Source of the DNA: Streptomyces geranii
GTDB taxonomy: Bacteria > Actinomycetota > Actinomycetes > Streptomycetales > Streptomycetaceae
NCBI RefSeq assembly: GCF_002954775.1
Contig: NZ_PJME01000014.1
Span: 141,795-205,794 of the forward strand
DNA length: 64,000 bases
Direction: 5' to 3'
In this document: positions 25,558 through 34,221 of the stretch, one piece after another
Layout of the letters: every line of letters begins with the position of its first letter
Position numbering within the stretch: position 1 is the first letter of the stretch
Position numbers and translations under genes: made by a program
Notes under the pieces: generated by a model
What the model was told of the DNA's origin: nothing
The model's input: the letters and a program-made list of their open reading frames with translations, nothing else
Databases searched by the model: none

Positions 25558-28035
25558 ATGGAGCCACTTCGTCCCACGGATCCGGAGCAGTTGGGGCCGT
25601 ACCGTACTGTCGCGCGACTGGGCGCCGGGGGGATGGGGGAGGTCTTTCTCGCCAAGGACGACCGGCAACAGACCGTGGCCGTCAAGGTGATCCGGCCCGA
25701 ACTGGCCTCGGGCCGGGCCTTCCGCAACCGCTTCCGCCGCGAGGTCGACGCGGCCCGGGCGGTGAGCGGCACCTACACGGCGTCCGTCCTGGACGCCGAC
25801 CCGGACGGCCCCGTCCCCTGGCTGGCCACCACGCACATCCTCGGCCCGACCCTCGCCGAGGCCGTCGAGGCGTACGGCCCGCTGCCGCCGAGAACCGTGC
25901 TGGCCCTCGGCGCCGGACTCGCCGAGGCGCTGATCGCCGTGCATTCGGCGGGACTTGTGCACCGCGACCTCAAGCCGTCCAACGTGCTGCTCTCCGCCGA
26001 GGGCCCGCGCGTCATCGACTTCGGCATCGTCCGGGCCACCGACGGCTACGAACTCACCCTGTCCGGCGTGCTGTTGGGCTCCCCGCGCTACATGTGCCCG
26101 GAGCACGCCACGGGCGATCCGATGGGCCCGGCGGGGGACGTCTTCTGTCTGGGCTCGGTGCTGGCCTACGCGGCCACCGGCAAGTCGCCCTTCGACGGCT
26201 CGTCGGCGGCCACCCTGCTCTACCAAGTCGTGCACGGCACACCGGATCTGACGGGTGTTCAGGACCCCCTGGACACGATCATCGGGCTCTGTCTCGAAAA
26301 GTCCCCGGCGGCCAGGCCCAGCCCCGACCGGGTGTCGGCGGCCTGCGCGCCCGCCGGCGCCGACGCGCTGAACTGGCACGACTGGCTGCCGGACCCCGTG
26401 AACTCCTGGATCCGGCACCAGGCAGCCGCCCTCATGGACCTCGACCTCGACTTCGGGGCGGGCGGGACGACAGCCCTCCACGGACGCGAGCGCGGACGCG
26501 AGCACGGACGGGAACGTGAGCGGGAGTCCGCCCGCGTCGGCGCCACCGCCGCCCCCGTGCCGGCCCCCGCCGCCGGATCGGCCCCCGGTGGCGTGCGCGT
26601 CGACCCGCGCCTCGCCGCCGTACAACGACTGATCACCGAGCGCCGCCCGAGCGGCCCCCAGCGCGTGGTCTTCCCCGACCACGCCGAACACCCCGAGCAC
26701 CCCGGCGGCCCCGACCGCCCGGGGCCGCCGAAGACCGGCGGGGACACCCGCGAGCGCACGCCCGTGCCCCCGTCGCCCGCCCAGTCGCCCAGCGAGCGCG
26801 GCACCCATCGTGCCCGGCGGTCGCTGAACCCCGGCCCCTCCCGGCGCGGGGTCCTCGCGGCCGGCGCGCTCGCCCTGGGCGTCGGCGCGATCGCGCTGCT
26901 CCACGGCTCGGGCGACGACCGGGCGAACGGCGGCGGAGCGGCCAAGCCGTCCGGCCGGGCGCCGGAACCGCTGTGGACGTACGACAGCAGCCCGCTCGTA
27001 CAGGCACCGGCGGTCTTCTACAACGACACGGCCCTGATGAAGACGCAGTCGGGCACGATGTTCAGCCTCGGCCTCGTCGACGGCACCAAGCCCCGCTGGA
27101 TCTACCGGGGCATCAGCCAATCGCCCACCCCGCCGCTGCTCGTCTCGGACGTCGCCGTCGCCCTCGGCACCGGCGCGACCGTGATCGGCGTCGACCCGGT
27201 CACCGGCGCCGAGCGGTACTCCCTGGACTTCGGGTCGGACTTCCGCTTCGACACCCTGCTCGGCGGGGTCGGCACCACCGTCTCCATCATCGGACTGCGG
27301 TTCGACCGCCAGCAGGGCCCGGACGGCGCGCAGGGGTCGGGTTCGGCCACCTCGACCAACGTTGTCCTCGGTACGAATCTGCGGGCACGCCTGGCCAGCG
27401 TCATCCCCATCGACGCACAGGACATCGGGCTCGACCTGAAGCCGGTCATCGACGCCAACCGCTTCGTCTACCTCGACGGACTGCACCGTCTCACGGCCCG
27501 CAGCAGCGACGGGCGCGGAACCGTGGTGTGGAGCCGGCGGATGACGTCCGAGTCGGAGACCCGTTCGGCGCCGGTCCTGCTCGACGGGACCGTCTTCGCC
27601 GCCGACAGCGAGCTGATCGCCGTGGACCTGGACTCCGGCGCGGTGCGCTGGCGGGCGAAGCGGGACAACGGCGGCTTCGCCTCCGTCGCCGCCGCGGACG
27701 GCACGGTGTACGGCATGACCAGGAACCCGCACGGCGTCGAGGCGTTCGACGCCGTCAGCGGTGCCCGGCGCTGGTTCCGCGAGACGCCCCGGCTGGACCT
27801 GGAGAACCCGCTGATCGCGGGCGGCGGCTCGGTCTTCGTCACGGCCGAGGCCAACAAGGACGGTTTCTACGCGCTCGACGCGCGACAGGGCGAGCTGCTC
27901 TGGAACTTCACCGACGGCCGGGACACCGGCATCAACGACTGGCAGCTCTCCTGCGACCCGGGCGCCGACGGTGACCACCCGCTGATCGCCCAGCACTTCG
28001 ACAAGGTGTACGCGCTGCCGATGCCCCGGATCTGA
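25558..28035 (+). CDS. Membrane Ser/Thr protein kinase with PQQ-like beta-propeller
   Basis: 825 residues; GAGG lies 4 bases before the ATG. Kinase residues 13-265: L-G-A-G-G-M-G-E-V-F, A-V-K-V-I, H-R-D-L-K-P-S-N-V-L-L, D-F-G-I-V. A long disordered linker follows with an Arg/Glu/Gly repeat (G-R-E-x-G-R-E) and then Pro-rich sequence. One helix spans about 430-450 (R-R-G-V-L-A-A-G-A-L). The extracellular part (about 470-825) has repeated tryptophan-docking strands (L-W-T-Y-D, R-W-I-Y-R, V-V-W-S-R-R, V-R-W-R-A-K, L-L-W-N-F-T), a PQQ-type propeller. The ligand is unknown. Confidence 0.9.
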   Translation: MEPLRPTDPEQLGPYRTVARLGAGGMGEVFLAKDDRQQTVAVKVIRPELASGRAFRNRFRREVDAARAVSGTYTASVLDADPDGPVPWLATTHILGPTLAEAVEAYGPLPPRTVLALGAGLAEALIAVHSAGLVHRDLKPSNVLLSAEGPRVIDFGIVRATDGYELTLSGVLLGSPRYMCPEHATGDPMGPAGDVFCLGSVLAYAATGKSPFDGSSAATLLYQVVHGTPDLTGVQDPLDTIIGLCLEKSPAARPSPDRVSAACAPAGADALNWHDWLPDPVNSWIRHQAAALMDLDLDFGAGGTTALHGRERGREHGRERERESARVGATAAPVPAPAAGSAPGGVRVDPRLAAVQRLITERRPSGPQRVVFPDHAEHPEHPGGPDRPGPPKTGGDTRERTPVPPSPAQSPSERGTHRARRSLNPGPSRRGVLAAGALALGVGAIALLHGSGDDRANGGGAAKPSGRAPEPLWTYDSSPLVQAPAVFYNDTALMKTQSGTMFSLGLVDGTKPRWIYRGISQSPTPPLLVSDVAVALGTGATVIGVDPVTGAERYSLDFGSDFRFDTLLGGVGTTVSIIGLRFDRQQGPDGAQGSGSATSTNVVLGTNLRARLASVIPIDAQDIGLDLKPVIDANRFVYLDGLHRLTARSSDGRGTVVWSRRMTSESETRSAPVLLDGTVFAADSELIAVDLDSGAVRWRAKRDNGGFASVAAADGTVYGMTRNPHGVEAFDAVSGARRWFRETPRLDLENPLIAGGGSVFVTAEANKDGFYALDARQGELLWNFTDGRDTGINDWQLSCDPGADGDHPLIAQHFDKVYALPMPRI

Positions 28036-28050
28036 GAGGCATCGACAGCG

Positions 28051-28224
28051 CTACTCCGCGGCGCCGAGATCCTCCGCCGGGTCGGCGTCGAATCCAGGAG
28101 TGCCTTCGGCGAAGGCCGGCGCCTGGAAGGGGTTGAGCACCGGAGTCGGGGTGTCGGTCCGTTCGTGGACCGGCAGCTGTTCCGGAGCGGAGAACAGTGA
28201 GGTCGTCCCTACGGCAGAGCTCAC
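28051..28224 (-). CDS. Small hypothetical protein (57 aa), coupled to the upstream gene
   Basis: This reading frame starts with GTG at 28224 and shares the four bases GTGA with the stop of the SH3-like gene. It begins M-S-S-A-V-G-T-T-S-L-F-S-A-P-E and ends in E-D-L-G-A-A-E. It is acidic and Pro-rich, with no membrane segment and no known motif. The overlap geometry, an uninterrupted frame and the lack of any competing frame in the gap support a real gene. It is convergent with the propeller kinase. Function unknown. Confidence 0.6.
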   Translation of the reverse strand: MSSAVGTTSLFSAPEQLPVHERTDTPTPVLNPFQAPAFAEGTPGFDADPAEDLGAAE

Positions 28225-28442
28225 AGAACGGTCAGCTTGGCGTAGGGGCTGGTGATCCGCTCCTGCATGCCGCCGAAGTCGACGAGCACCGCGATGCCGT
28301 CCTCGACGGTGGTCACTCGGCCGAGGCCGAACACGTCGTGAGTGACCCGGTCTCCTACCGCGAACCGCTTGGCAGGTGGGGCCACAGGGGCTTTGAAGGG
28401 ACTGGTGGGCAGATGGGCCTTGGTCACCGCTGTCTTAGTCAT
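28221..28442 (-). CDS. Small SH3/Tudor-like (CarD/UvrD-C-type) protein
   Basis: 73 residues. The folded part, F-A-V-G-D-R-V-T-H-D-V-F-G-L-G-R-V-T, resembles the Tudor/SH3-like C-terminal domain of UvrD/PcrA helicases and the CarD/CdnL RNA polymerase-interacting fold (G-D-x-V-x-H-x-x-F-G-x-G-x-V). No other domain is attached. A role in binding RNA polymerase or nucleic acid is inference from fold only. The ATG at 28442 begins the compact protein; the frame continues upstream without similarity. Confidence 0.7.
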   Translation of the reverse strand: MTKTAVTKAHLPTSPFKAPVAPPAKRFAVGDRVTHDVFGLGRVTTVEDGIAVLVDFGGMQERITSPYAKLTVL

Positions 28443-28821
28443 TGACGTCAGTATGCTCCGCTTCCGACCGGCGCGGGCCCGTCGAGCGCCTCTGACTCTC
28501 GCCGGCCACTTCCGCGCCCGCCGCGGGAACGGCCCCGCGCACGCCGGAAAATCCCGCCCGCCGACACAGCACGCGCAGGTCAAACGGGGTGCGGCGGACC
28601 GATCCCGGCCCATACGGGCATCCGCGGGACGGAGGGACCCGACCCCGGGCGATCCCCAAGCGTTATCGATCGGTAGCCACTTTCGACAGCCACTCGGGGC
28701 CTTCGAACGACAGTGCCGGCCCGCGAAGCCGGGCCGGCGGGCCCCGCCGGGGGCTTCCGGCCCGCGTTCCGTCCGGCTTCCGGCCCGGGCGGCGTCGACG
28801 GTTCGGACCGCTTCCTCGTCC
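28443..28821. other. Intergenic region, no gene seen
   Basis: About 380 bases between the SH3-like gene and the DUF1275 gene, both on the minus strand. The left part must hold the promoter of the former. I find no coding frame with a credible ribosome site and no strong hairpin. The palindromic GTTATCGATCGGTAGC near 28662-28677 is the only AT-richer patch. Confidence 0.4.
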
Positions 28822-29526
28822 TCACTCCCGCCCCGAGGCGCACACCGCCAGTACGCCCACCACCACGGCCGTGACCAGCAGCGGGAGCCCCAGGCCGTGG
28901 TGGAGGTACAGCCACGCGCCGAGCAGCGCGCCCAGGGCCATCGCCGCCACCGAGGCCGAACGGCGCGGGGAGTGCCGGCCCGTGCCGCCGGCCGCGCGGG
29001 AGTCGGCGGCGAGGCCGGTCAGGGTCATCGTCAGGACGGTGGTCGTCAGGTCGGGGACGCCCAGTCTGCGTACGGTCGCGTTGCGCAGGCCCATCGCGAA
29101 GGCGGTGACCGAGATCAGGGCGTACACGGTGGCCGTCGCGTCCGGCGCGGCGAAGGCGACCGCCGAGGACACGCCCAGGAGCAGCGCCTCGACGGCCAGG
29201 GTGATCCGGGCCCACCGCCGGCGCGAGCCGCCGCCGAGGCGCCCCGCGACCCGGCCGCCGGCCACGGCGCCCACCACGAACGACGTCAGGGACACCAGCG
29301 TGTGCGGTACGGAGAAGCCGGGCGCACCGGCGGCGGCGAAGCCCAGGACGACGACGTTGCCGGTCATGTTCGCGGTGAACACATGCCCGAGCCCGAGATA
29401 GCTGACGGCGTCGATCAGCCCGCTGACCACCGTCAGCACCAGCAGGACGGCCACGAGCCGCAGACCGCGTGATTCGGGGTCGTACGACGGAGACTGCAGC
29501 GTCGGCCCGCTTGCCTCGGTACTCAT
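28822..29526 (-). CDS. DUF1275 (YoaK) family membrane protein
   Basis: 234 residues, six predicted helices. Hallmarks are G-L-I-D-A-V-S-Y-L-G-L-G-H-V-F-T-A-N-M-T-G-N early and M-G-L-R-N-A-T-V-R-R-L (about 150) with T-T-T-V-L-T-M-T-L-T-G-L-A. These mark the YoaK/DUF1275 family of unknown transport-like function. A strong terminator lies just upstream of its promoter region and serves the SLT gene. Confidence 0.88.
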   Translation of the reverse strand: MSTEASGPTLQSPSYDPESRGLRLVAVLLVLTVVSGLIDAVSYLGLGHVFTANMTGNVVVLGFAAAGAPGFSVPHTLVSLTSFVVGAVAGGRVAGRLGGGSRRRWARITLAVEALLLGVSSAVAFAAPDATATVYALISVTAFAMGLRNATVRRLGVPDLTTTVLTMTLTGLAADSRAAGGTGRHSPRRSASVAAMALGALLGAWLYLHHGLGLPLLVTAVVVGVLAVCASGRE

Positions 29527-29611
29527 GCGAGCCAGTTCACCACGGACGGCCGGGGAGGGACACGGAGGGAAGGGCGCTGAGGGAGGGACACGGCGGGTGG
29601 GACGGGAAAGG

Positions 29612-29646
29612 CGACGGCCCCCGACTCGGGTGAGTCGGGGCCGTCG
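29612..29646. terminator. Strong hairpin downstream of the SLT gene
   Basis: CGACGGCCCCCGACTC pairs with GAGTCGGGGCCGTCG, one bulged C, 4-base loop. It is 26 bases past the SLT stop on the minus strand and upstream of the DUF1275 gene. Confidence 0.85.
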
Positions 29647-29671
29647 CGCCGGTCGAACCGGGTCGGGCGGC

Positions 29672-30091
29672 TCAGTACCAGCCGTTGGCCTGCCAGAAGT
29701 TCCAGGCGGCGACCGGGCTGCCGTAGCGGTCGTTCATGTAGTCCAGGCCCCACTCGATCTGGGTGGCGGCGCTGGTCTTCCAGTCGGCGCCGGCCGAGGC
29801 CATCTTCGAACCGGGGAGGGCCTGGACCAGGCCGTACGCGCCGGAGGACGAGTTGGTGGCGTCGACGTCCCAGCCGCTCTCGTGCTCGACGATCTTGCTG
29901 AACGCGTTGTACTGGGCGTCGTCCGGGATCATCTTCTGCGCTATCGCCTTCGCGTCGGAGGCGGAGGCGGTGGTCGCCGCCTGGGCCGGGGCCGCGGCCA
30001 GGACCATACCGGCGGTGGCGGCGGCCACGGCGGCGGTGGTGAGGGCCTTCTTCGGGGAGGCGATGGTGCGGGCGATGCGGGAGACGAACAC
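29672..30091 (-). CDS. Secreted lytic transglycosylase (SLT domain)
   Basis: 139 residues. GAGGAAAAGG lies 6 bases before the GTG at 30091, giving a signal peptide (F-V-S-R-I-A-R-T-I-A-S-P-K-K then an Ala/Val/Met core and A-P-A-Q-A-A cleavage). The mature domain carries the SLT signature with catalytic Glu in V-E-H-E-S-G-W, then A-Y-G-L-V-Q-A-L-P-G and the Trp-rich end Y-G-S-P-V-A-A-W-N-F-W-Q-A-N-G-W-Y. It cleaves peptidoglycan glycan strands outside the cell. The frame extends to a TTG at 30253, but codon use there is not coding-like, so I read it as leader RNA. Confidence 0.85.
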   Translation of the reverse strand: MFVSRIARTIASPKKALTTAAVAAATAGMVLAAAPAQAATTASASDAKAIAQKMIPDDAQYNAFSKIVEHESGWDVDATNSSSGAYGLVQALPGSKMASAGADWKTSAATQIEWGLDYMNDRYGSPVAAWNFWQANGWY

Positions 30092-30408
30092 GGAGAACCT
30101 TTTCCTCGGGGTCAGGGCGGTCGCGGGCTGTCCGACGCCACGTGTGCTGCGTACTGCCGGTGCGGCGGTGACATGCGGCGGCGCCGCGACCCGTGAGGGT
30201 TCGTCGGCGCCGTGCGACTGCTCCAGAGAAACAGGCTGGACCGGCGTCCGCAATCACCCCTTTTGCTAGTTGTGGTCGTATGTGGGGTATAGGCGGCGTT
30301 TGTGACCTGGCTCTCAATGCGCAGGTCAGCGGCGGTTTCTGTGTGGGCATGACACGCGCATCGAGCTACTACTCCGCCTAGTAAGTGACCTGCGTCCTAT
30401 GGGCCGCT
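30092..30408. promoter_or_regulatory. Long leader and promoter region of the SLT gene
   Basis: About 200 bases before the SLT start are non-coding and GC-rich with several short inverted repeats. In Streptomyces, cell-wall hydrolase genes often carry a c-di-AMP (ydaO-type) riboswitch here. I see an AAAAGGGGTGATTGCGG block (about 30248-30264) that could belong to such a leader, but I cannot lay out the full conserved core. The part from 30270 is AT-richer and probably the promoter. Confidence 0.35.
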
Positions 30409-31233
30409 TCACGCGCCGGGCGCCTCGAAAGTGACCTGGGTCTCGAAGGCGGCCCGGCGGGTGGCCCTCCGGAGCGCCTTGAGGAGGGTCGGGCCGAGGG
30501 TGATCGTCAGGACGACGGTGAGCACCGCGCGTCCCAGGTCCCAGCCGAGCGAGGTGGCCAGGCAGTACGTGACGAAGCGGGCGAGGTTCGCGGGGACGGG
30601 GGCGTCCGGCACGAAGGCGATGTTCGAGGCCAGCTCGCCCATGAAGGGCCAGCCCGCCAGGTTCATGACCGTGCCGTAGGCGAAGGCGGCGAGGAAGCCG
30701 TACCCGGCGAGAAGGAGCAGCTCGGCCCGGCCGCGCAGCCGCTCCGCGCCCGGCAGCAGGCCCGCGCCCATCGTGAACCAGCCCATCGCGAGCATCTGGA
30801 ACGGCATCCAGGGCCCCACCCCGCCCGTGAGCAGCGCGGACGCGAACATGGTCACCGACCCGAGGACGAACCCGAACCCGGGCCCCAGCACCCGCCCGCT
30901 GAGCACCATCAGGAAGAACATCGGCTCCAGCCCGGCCGTACCGGCACCCAGCGGACGCAGCGCCGCCCCGGCCGCCGCCAGCACACCGAGCATCGCCACC
31001 GCCTTCGGCCCGAGCCCCGACTCGGAGATCGCCGCCGCGACGACGGCGACGAGCAGCACGAGCAGCCCCGCGAAGAGCCAGGGCGCGTCCTGGGCGTGCG
31101 CGCTCACGGCGGAGCCGGGCGGCGCGAGAAAGGGCCACCCGAAGCCGGCCACTCCCACGGCACCGACGAGAAGAAGCGCGGCGGTGGAGCGCGGCCCGAG
31201 CCGGACGGGACGCGGCTTGCGGATGCCGTTCAT
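30409..31233 (-). CDS. ECF transporter S component (substrate-specific membrane subunit)
   Basis: 274 residues with about seven hydrophobic helices. A G-P-G-F-G-F-V-L-G-S-V-T-M-F-A-S-A-L-L-T-G-G-V-G-P-W-M-P-F-Q-M family block is near the centre and Y-G-x-V-M-N-L towards the end. These features, and its place after T and A subunits in one operon, identify the ECF S subunit. The operon begins with a cobalamin riboswitch, so vitamin B12 or a corrinoid is the likely cargo; this is inference. Last gene of the operon, 76 bases after the ATPase. Confidence 0.85.
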   Translation of the reverse strand: MNGIRKPRPVRLGPRSTAALLLVGAVGVAGFGWPFLAPPGSAVSAHAQDAPWLFAGLLVLLVAVVAAAISESGLGPKAVAMLGVLAAAGAALRPLGAGTAGLEPMFFLMVLSGRVLGPGFGFVLGSVTMFASALLTGGVGPWMPFQMLAMGWFTMGAGLLPGAERLRGRAELLLLAGYGFLAAFAYGTVMNLAGWPFMGELASNIAFVPDAPVPANLARFVTYCLATSLGWDLGRAVLTVVLTITLGPTLLKALRRATRRAAFETQVTFEAPGA

Positions 31234-31309
31234 AGGAGGCCCTCCCCGAGGCGGGTGGCAGTGAAGCGGGCCGTGGGCCGGGCAGGGCGTGACTGCCCGG
31301 TCGGCCCGC

Positions 31310-33031
31310 TCATCGGAGGGCCTCCGCCACCTGGGCCACCGTGAGCCAGCGCTGCGGGGCCAGGATCTTGGTCACCTGCGGCGCGAAGGACGGCGACGCC
31401 ACGACCACCTCGGCCGTCGGACCGTCGGCCACCACCTCGCCGTCGGCCAGGATCACCACCCGGTGGGCCAGCTCGGCGGCCAGTTCCACGTCGTGCGTGG
31501 CCAGCACGATCGCGTGCCCCTCGGCCGCCAGCGCACGCAGCACGCCGACCAGCCGGGCCTTCGCCGCGTAGTCGAGCCCCCGGGTCGGCTCGTCGAGCAG
31601 CAGCAGGGGCGGCCGGGCGGTCAGTACGACGGCCAGCGCGAGCGCCAGCCGCTGCCCCTCGGACAGATCACGCGGGTGCGTGTCGTCGGTGATGCCCGGC
31701 AGCAGCTCGGAGACCAGGGCCCGGCAGCTCCCCGCCCCGGCGCCCGCATCGGCGTCGGCCGCCGCGCACTCGGCGGCGACCGTGTCCGCGTACAGCAGAT
31801 CGCGCGGCTCCTGCGGTACGAGACCCACGCGGCGTACGAGGTCCCGGGGCGCCGTCCGGTGCGGCACAGCGCCCCCGACCCGCACCGAACCGCCGACCGG
31901 CTCGACGAGCCCGACCAGCGCGCCGAGCAACGTGGACTTCCCGGCGCCGTTGCGCCCCATCAGGGCGACGGTCTCGCCGGGGGAGACGGCGAGCGTGACG
32001 CGCCGCAGCGCTTCGACGCGGGCGTGGGCGCGGCGGACGGTGAGGGCGTGAACTTCGGCCGGGGGAAGGGGGGTTGGGGGAGTCGGGGGCGGCGGGGCCT
32101 TGCGGAAGAACCGGCGAGGTGTGATCGACGACGGCTCCACTACGGGTTCTACGGGCTTTACGGGTTCTACTGCGGGCGCTGGTGCGGGAGTTGGCGTAGG
32201 TGCCGGATACGGGCGGTCCGCGAGCCGTTCCCGCAGCTCTCCGGCGCTGCGGCGGGCGTCGCGGACGGTCAGCGGGAGCGGGGACCAGCCCGCCAGGCGG
32301 CCGAGGGCGACCACGGGCGGGTACACCGGCGAGGACGCCATCACCTCCGCCGGGGTGCCGACGACGGGCGCGGCGCCGGGGGCGGGAAGGAGGACGACGC
32401 GGTCGGCGTACTGGACGACCCGTTCCAGCCGGTGCTCGGCCATCAGGACCGTCGTCCCGAGGTCGTGGACGAGGCGCTGCAGGACCGCCAGCACCTCCTC
32501 CGCAGCCGCCGGATCGAGCGCCGACGTCGGCTCGTCGAGGACCAGGACCCTCGGGTGCGGGGTGAGGACCGAGCCGATCGCCACCCGCTGCCGCTGGCCC
32601 CCGGAGAGCGTGGCGATCGGGCGGTCGCGCAGCTCGGCCAGGCCCAGCAGGTCCAGGGTCTCCTCCACCCGGCGCCGCATCACGTCCGGGGCGAGGCCCA
32701 ACGACTCCATGCCGTACGCGAGTTCGTCCTCGACGGTGTCCGTCACGAAGTGGGCGAGCGGGTCCTGGCCCACCGTGCCGACCACGTCGGCGAGTTCACG
32801 CGGCTTGTGGGTACGGGTGTCGCGGCCGGCGACGGTCACCCGGCCGCGCAGGGTGCCCCCGGTGAAGTGCGGGACGAGCCCGCTGACGGCTCCCAGAACC
32901 GTCGACTTGCCGACGCCCGACGGGCCGACGAGCAGCACGAGTTCGCCCTCCGGCACCTCGAAGTCGACGTGCTGGACGGCGGGTTGGGGTGCCTCGTCGT
33001 AGCTGACGGAGACGTCCTCGAAGCGGATCAC
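31310..33031 (-). CDS. ECF transporter ATPase, two fused ATP-binding domains
   Basis: 573 residues, GTG start overlapping the T-component stop (GTGA). First domain: Walker A G-P-S-G-V-G-K-S-T (about 36), L-S-G-G-Q-R-Q-R, V-L-V-L-D-E-P. A Pro/Ala/Val linker (about 270-330) contains P-A-P-T-P and P-V repeats. Second domain: G-R-N-G-A-G-K-S-T, signature L-S-E-G-Q-R, L-L-L-L-D-E-P. It is a fusion of the usual EcfA1 and EcfA2, so one polypeptide supplies both motors. Confidence 0.9.
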   Translation of the reverse strand: MIRFEDVSVSYDEAPQPAVQHVDFEVPEGELVLLVGPSGVGKSTVLGAVSGLVPHFTGGTLRGRVTVAGRDTRTHKPRELADVVGTVGQDPLAHFVTDTVEDELAYGMESLGLAPDVMRRRVEETLDLLGLAELRDRPIATLSGGQRQRVAIGSVLTPHPRVLVLDEPTSALDPAAAEEVLAVLQRLVHDLGTTVLMAEHRLERVVQYADRVVLLPAPGAAPVVGTPAEVMASSPVYPPVVALGRLAGWSPLPLTVRDARRSAGELRERLADRPYPAPTPTPAPAPAVEPVKPVEPVVEPSSITPRRFFRKAPPPPTPPTPLPPAEVHALTVRRAHARVEALRRVTLAVSPGETVALMGRNGAGKSTLLGALVGLVEPVGGSVRVGGAVPHRTAPRDLVRRVGLVPQEPRDLLYADTVAAECAAADADAGAGAGSCRALVSELLPGITDDTHPRDLSEGQRLALALAVVLTARPPLLLLDEPTRGLDYAAKARLVGVLRALAAEGHAIVLATHDVELAAELAHRVVILADGEVVADGPTAEVVVASPSFAPQVTKILAPQRWLTVAQVAEALR

Positions 33032-34221
33032 GACGGCTCCTTCACGGCGATCGGCCTGACTGGCTCTGGGGGTGTAGGACTTGGGGCGACGAAGGCCGGG
33101 AGCAGGCCCAGCAGCACGGCCGCGGCCGGCCACAGCGGCAGGGTCGGGGAGACGAGCGGTACGACGCCGGGACGCAGCGCCGCCGAGCCGCCGGAGCGGA
33201 CGGAGGCGAGGACCATCAGCGCCGCCACGGCCACCCCCGACCCCGCGACCAGCCACGCCCGTACGCCCCACACGTCCGGCCGGTACCGGGTGCGCGGCGA
33301 ACGCCGGCCGCCGAGCCACAGCCCGCCCAGCGCCGCCGCCAACCCGGCCAGCAGCACCGGCAGTCCGTACGTCCCGCCCGCCGCCGTGAGCAGTCCGTAC
33401 GTGCCCGCGCAGACGCCGAGCAGGCCGCCCAGGGTGAGGGTGGCGGTCGTACGGCGTACGGCGGCCGGTACTTCGGCGGTGCGGCCGTATCCGCGCGCCT
33501 CCATGGCTGCCGCCAGTGCGACCGACCGCTCCAACGCGCCCTCCAGTACCGGGAGTCCGACCTGCAGCAGCCCCCGTACACCACGGTCCGGACGGCCGCG
33601 CAGCCGACGGGCGGCGCGCAGTCGCTGGACGTCCGCGATGAGGTTCGGCGCGAAGGTGAGGGCGACGACGACCGCGACCCCGATCTCGTACAGCGCGCCG
33701 GGGAGCGACTTGAGGAGCCGGGCCGGGTTCGCGAGGGCGTTCGCGGCGCCGACGCAGATGAGGAGCGCGGCGAGCCGCAGCCCGTCGTACAGCGCGAAGA
33801 CCAGCCCCTCGGCGGTCACCCGACCACCGACGCGTACCCCCTGCGCCCAGTCGGGCAAGGGGAGTTCGGGGAGCGTGAGGAGAACGTGCGAGCCGGGGAT
33901 CGGCGAGCCGAGGACGACGGCGAACACGAGCCGGATGACGAGCACGGCGAGCCCGAGCTTGACGAAGGCGGCGTAGGAACGGGCCCAGGGGGCGTCGGTG
34001 CGGCGCGCGGCGACGACGTAACCGGCGACGGCGATGAGGAGGCCGAGGAGGAGGGGATTGGTGGTGCGAGTGGCAGCGGCACCGAGCCCGAGCGACCAGA
34101 CCCACCAGGCGCCCGGGTGGATGGTTGAAGGGGCGCTCGCGCCCCGAAACCGAAAGGGGCGCGGCCGGCCCCCACCGGCGCGCGGCCGAAGAACCGCCCA
34201 CCCATCGGCCCGCTCAGACAT
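33028..34221 (-). CDS. ECF transporter T component (EcfT/CbiQ-like), extended
   Basis: 397 residues, longer than the usual 220-270. The core has the EcfT helices and the coupling motif A-A-A-M-E-A-R-G-Y-G-R (A-R-G, about 225). Additional hydrophobic segments follow (about 245-385), possibly four more helices of unknown role. The N-terminus (about 10-30) is Arg/Gly/Pro-rich and encoded by a stretch of ggggcgc repeats. It overlaps the SCO2322-family gene by 8 bases. Confidence 0.85.
   Translation of the reverse strand: MSERADGWAVLRPRAGGGRPRPFRFRGASAPSTIHPGAWWVWSLGLGAAATRTTNPLLLGLLIAVAGYVVAARRTDAPWARSYAAFVKLGLAVLVIRLVFAVVLGSPIPGSHVLLTLPELPLPDWAQGVRVGGRVTAEGLVFALYDGLRLAALLICVGAANALANPARLLKSLPGALYEIGVAVVVALTFAPNLIADVQRLRAARRLRGRPDRGVRGLLQVGLPVLEGALERSVALAAAMEARGYGRTAEVPAAVRRTTATLTLGGLLGVCAGTYGLLTAAGGTYGLPVLLAGLAAALGGLWLGGRRSPRTRYRPDVWGVRAWLVAGSGVAVAALMVLASVRSGGSAALRPGVVPLVSPTLPLWPAAAVLLGLLPAFVAPSPTPPEPVRPIAVKEPS

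Noticed and set aside
21798..25772. Very long minus-strand open frame (over 1,300 codons) opposite the two-component/sortase region, and similar antisense frames at 25.3-28.0, 31.3-34.0 and 51.9-54.4 kb
   Set aside because: Each mirrors a well-recognised gene on the other strand. Composition is the Arg/Pro/Gly/Val pattern produced by complementing GC-biased codons, with no domains or ribosome sites.
30092..30253. Upstream TTG start giving a 193-residue SLT protein
   Set aside because: The extra 54 codons lack coding bias, hide the signal peptide inside the chain, and the GTG at 30091 has a near-perfect ribosome site.
30092..30290. c-di-AMP (ydaO-type) riboswitch before the SLT transglycosylase
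   Set aside because: The genomic context fits and a GGGGTGATTGC block is present, but I could not place the remaining conserved core, so it is reported only as a leader region. A covariance-model scan would settle it.
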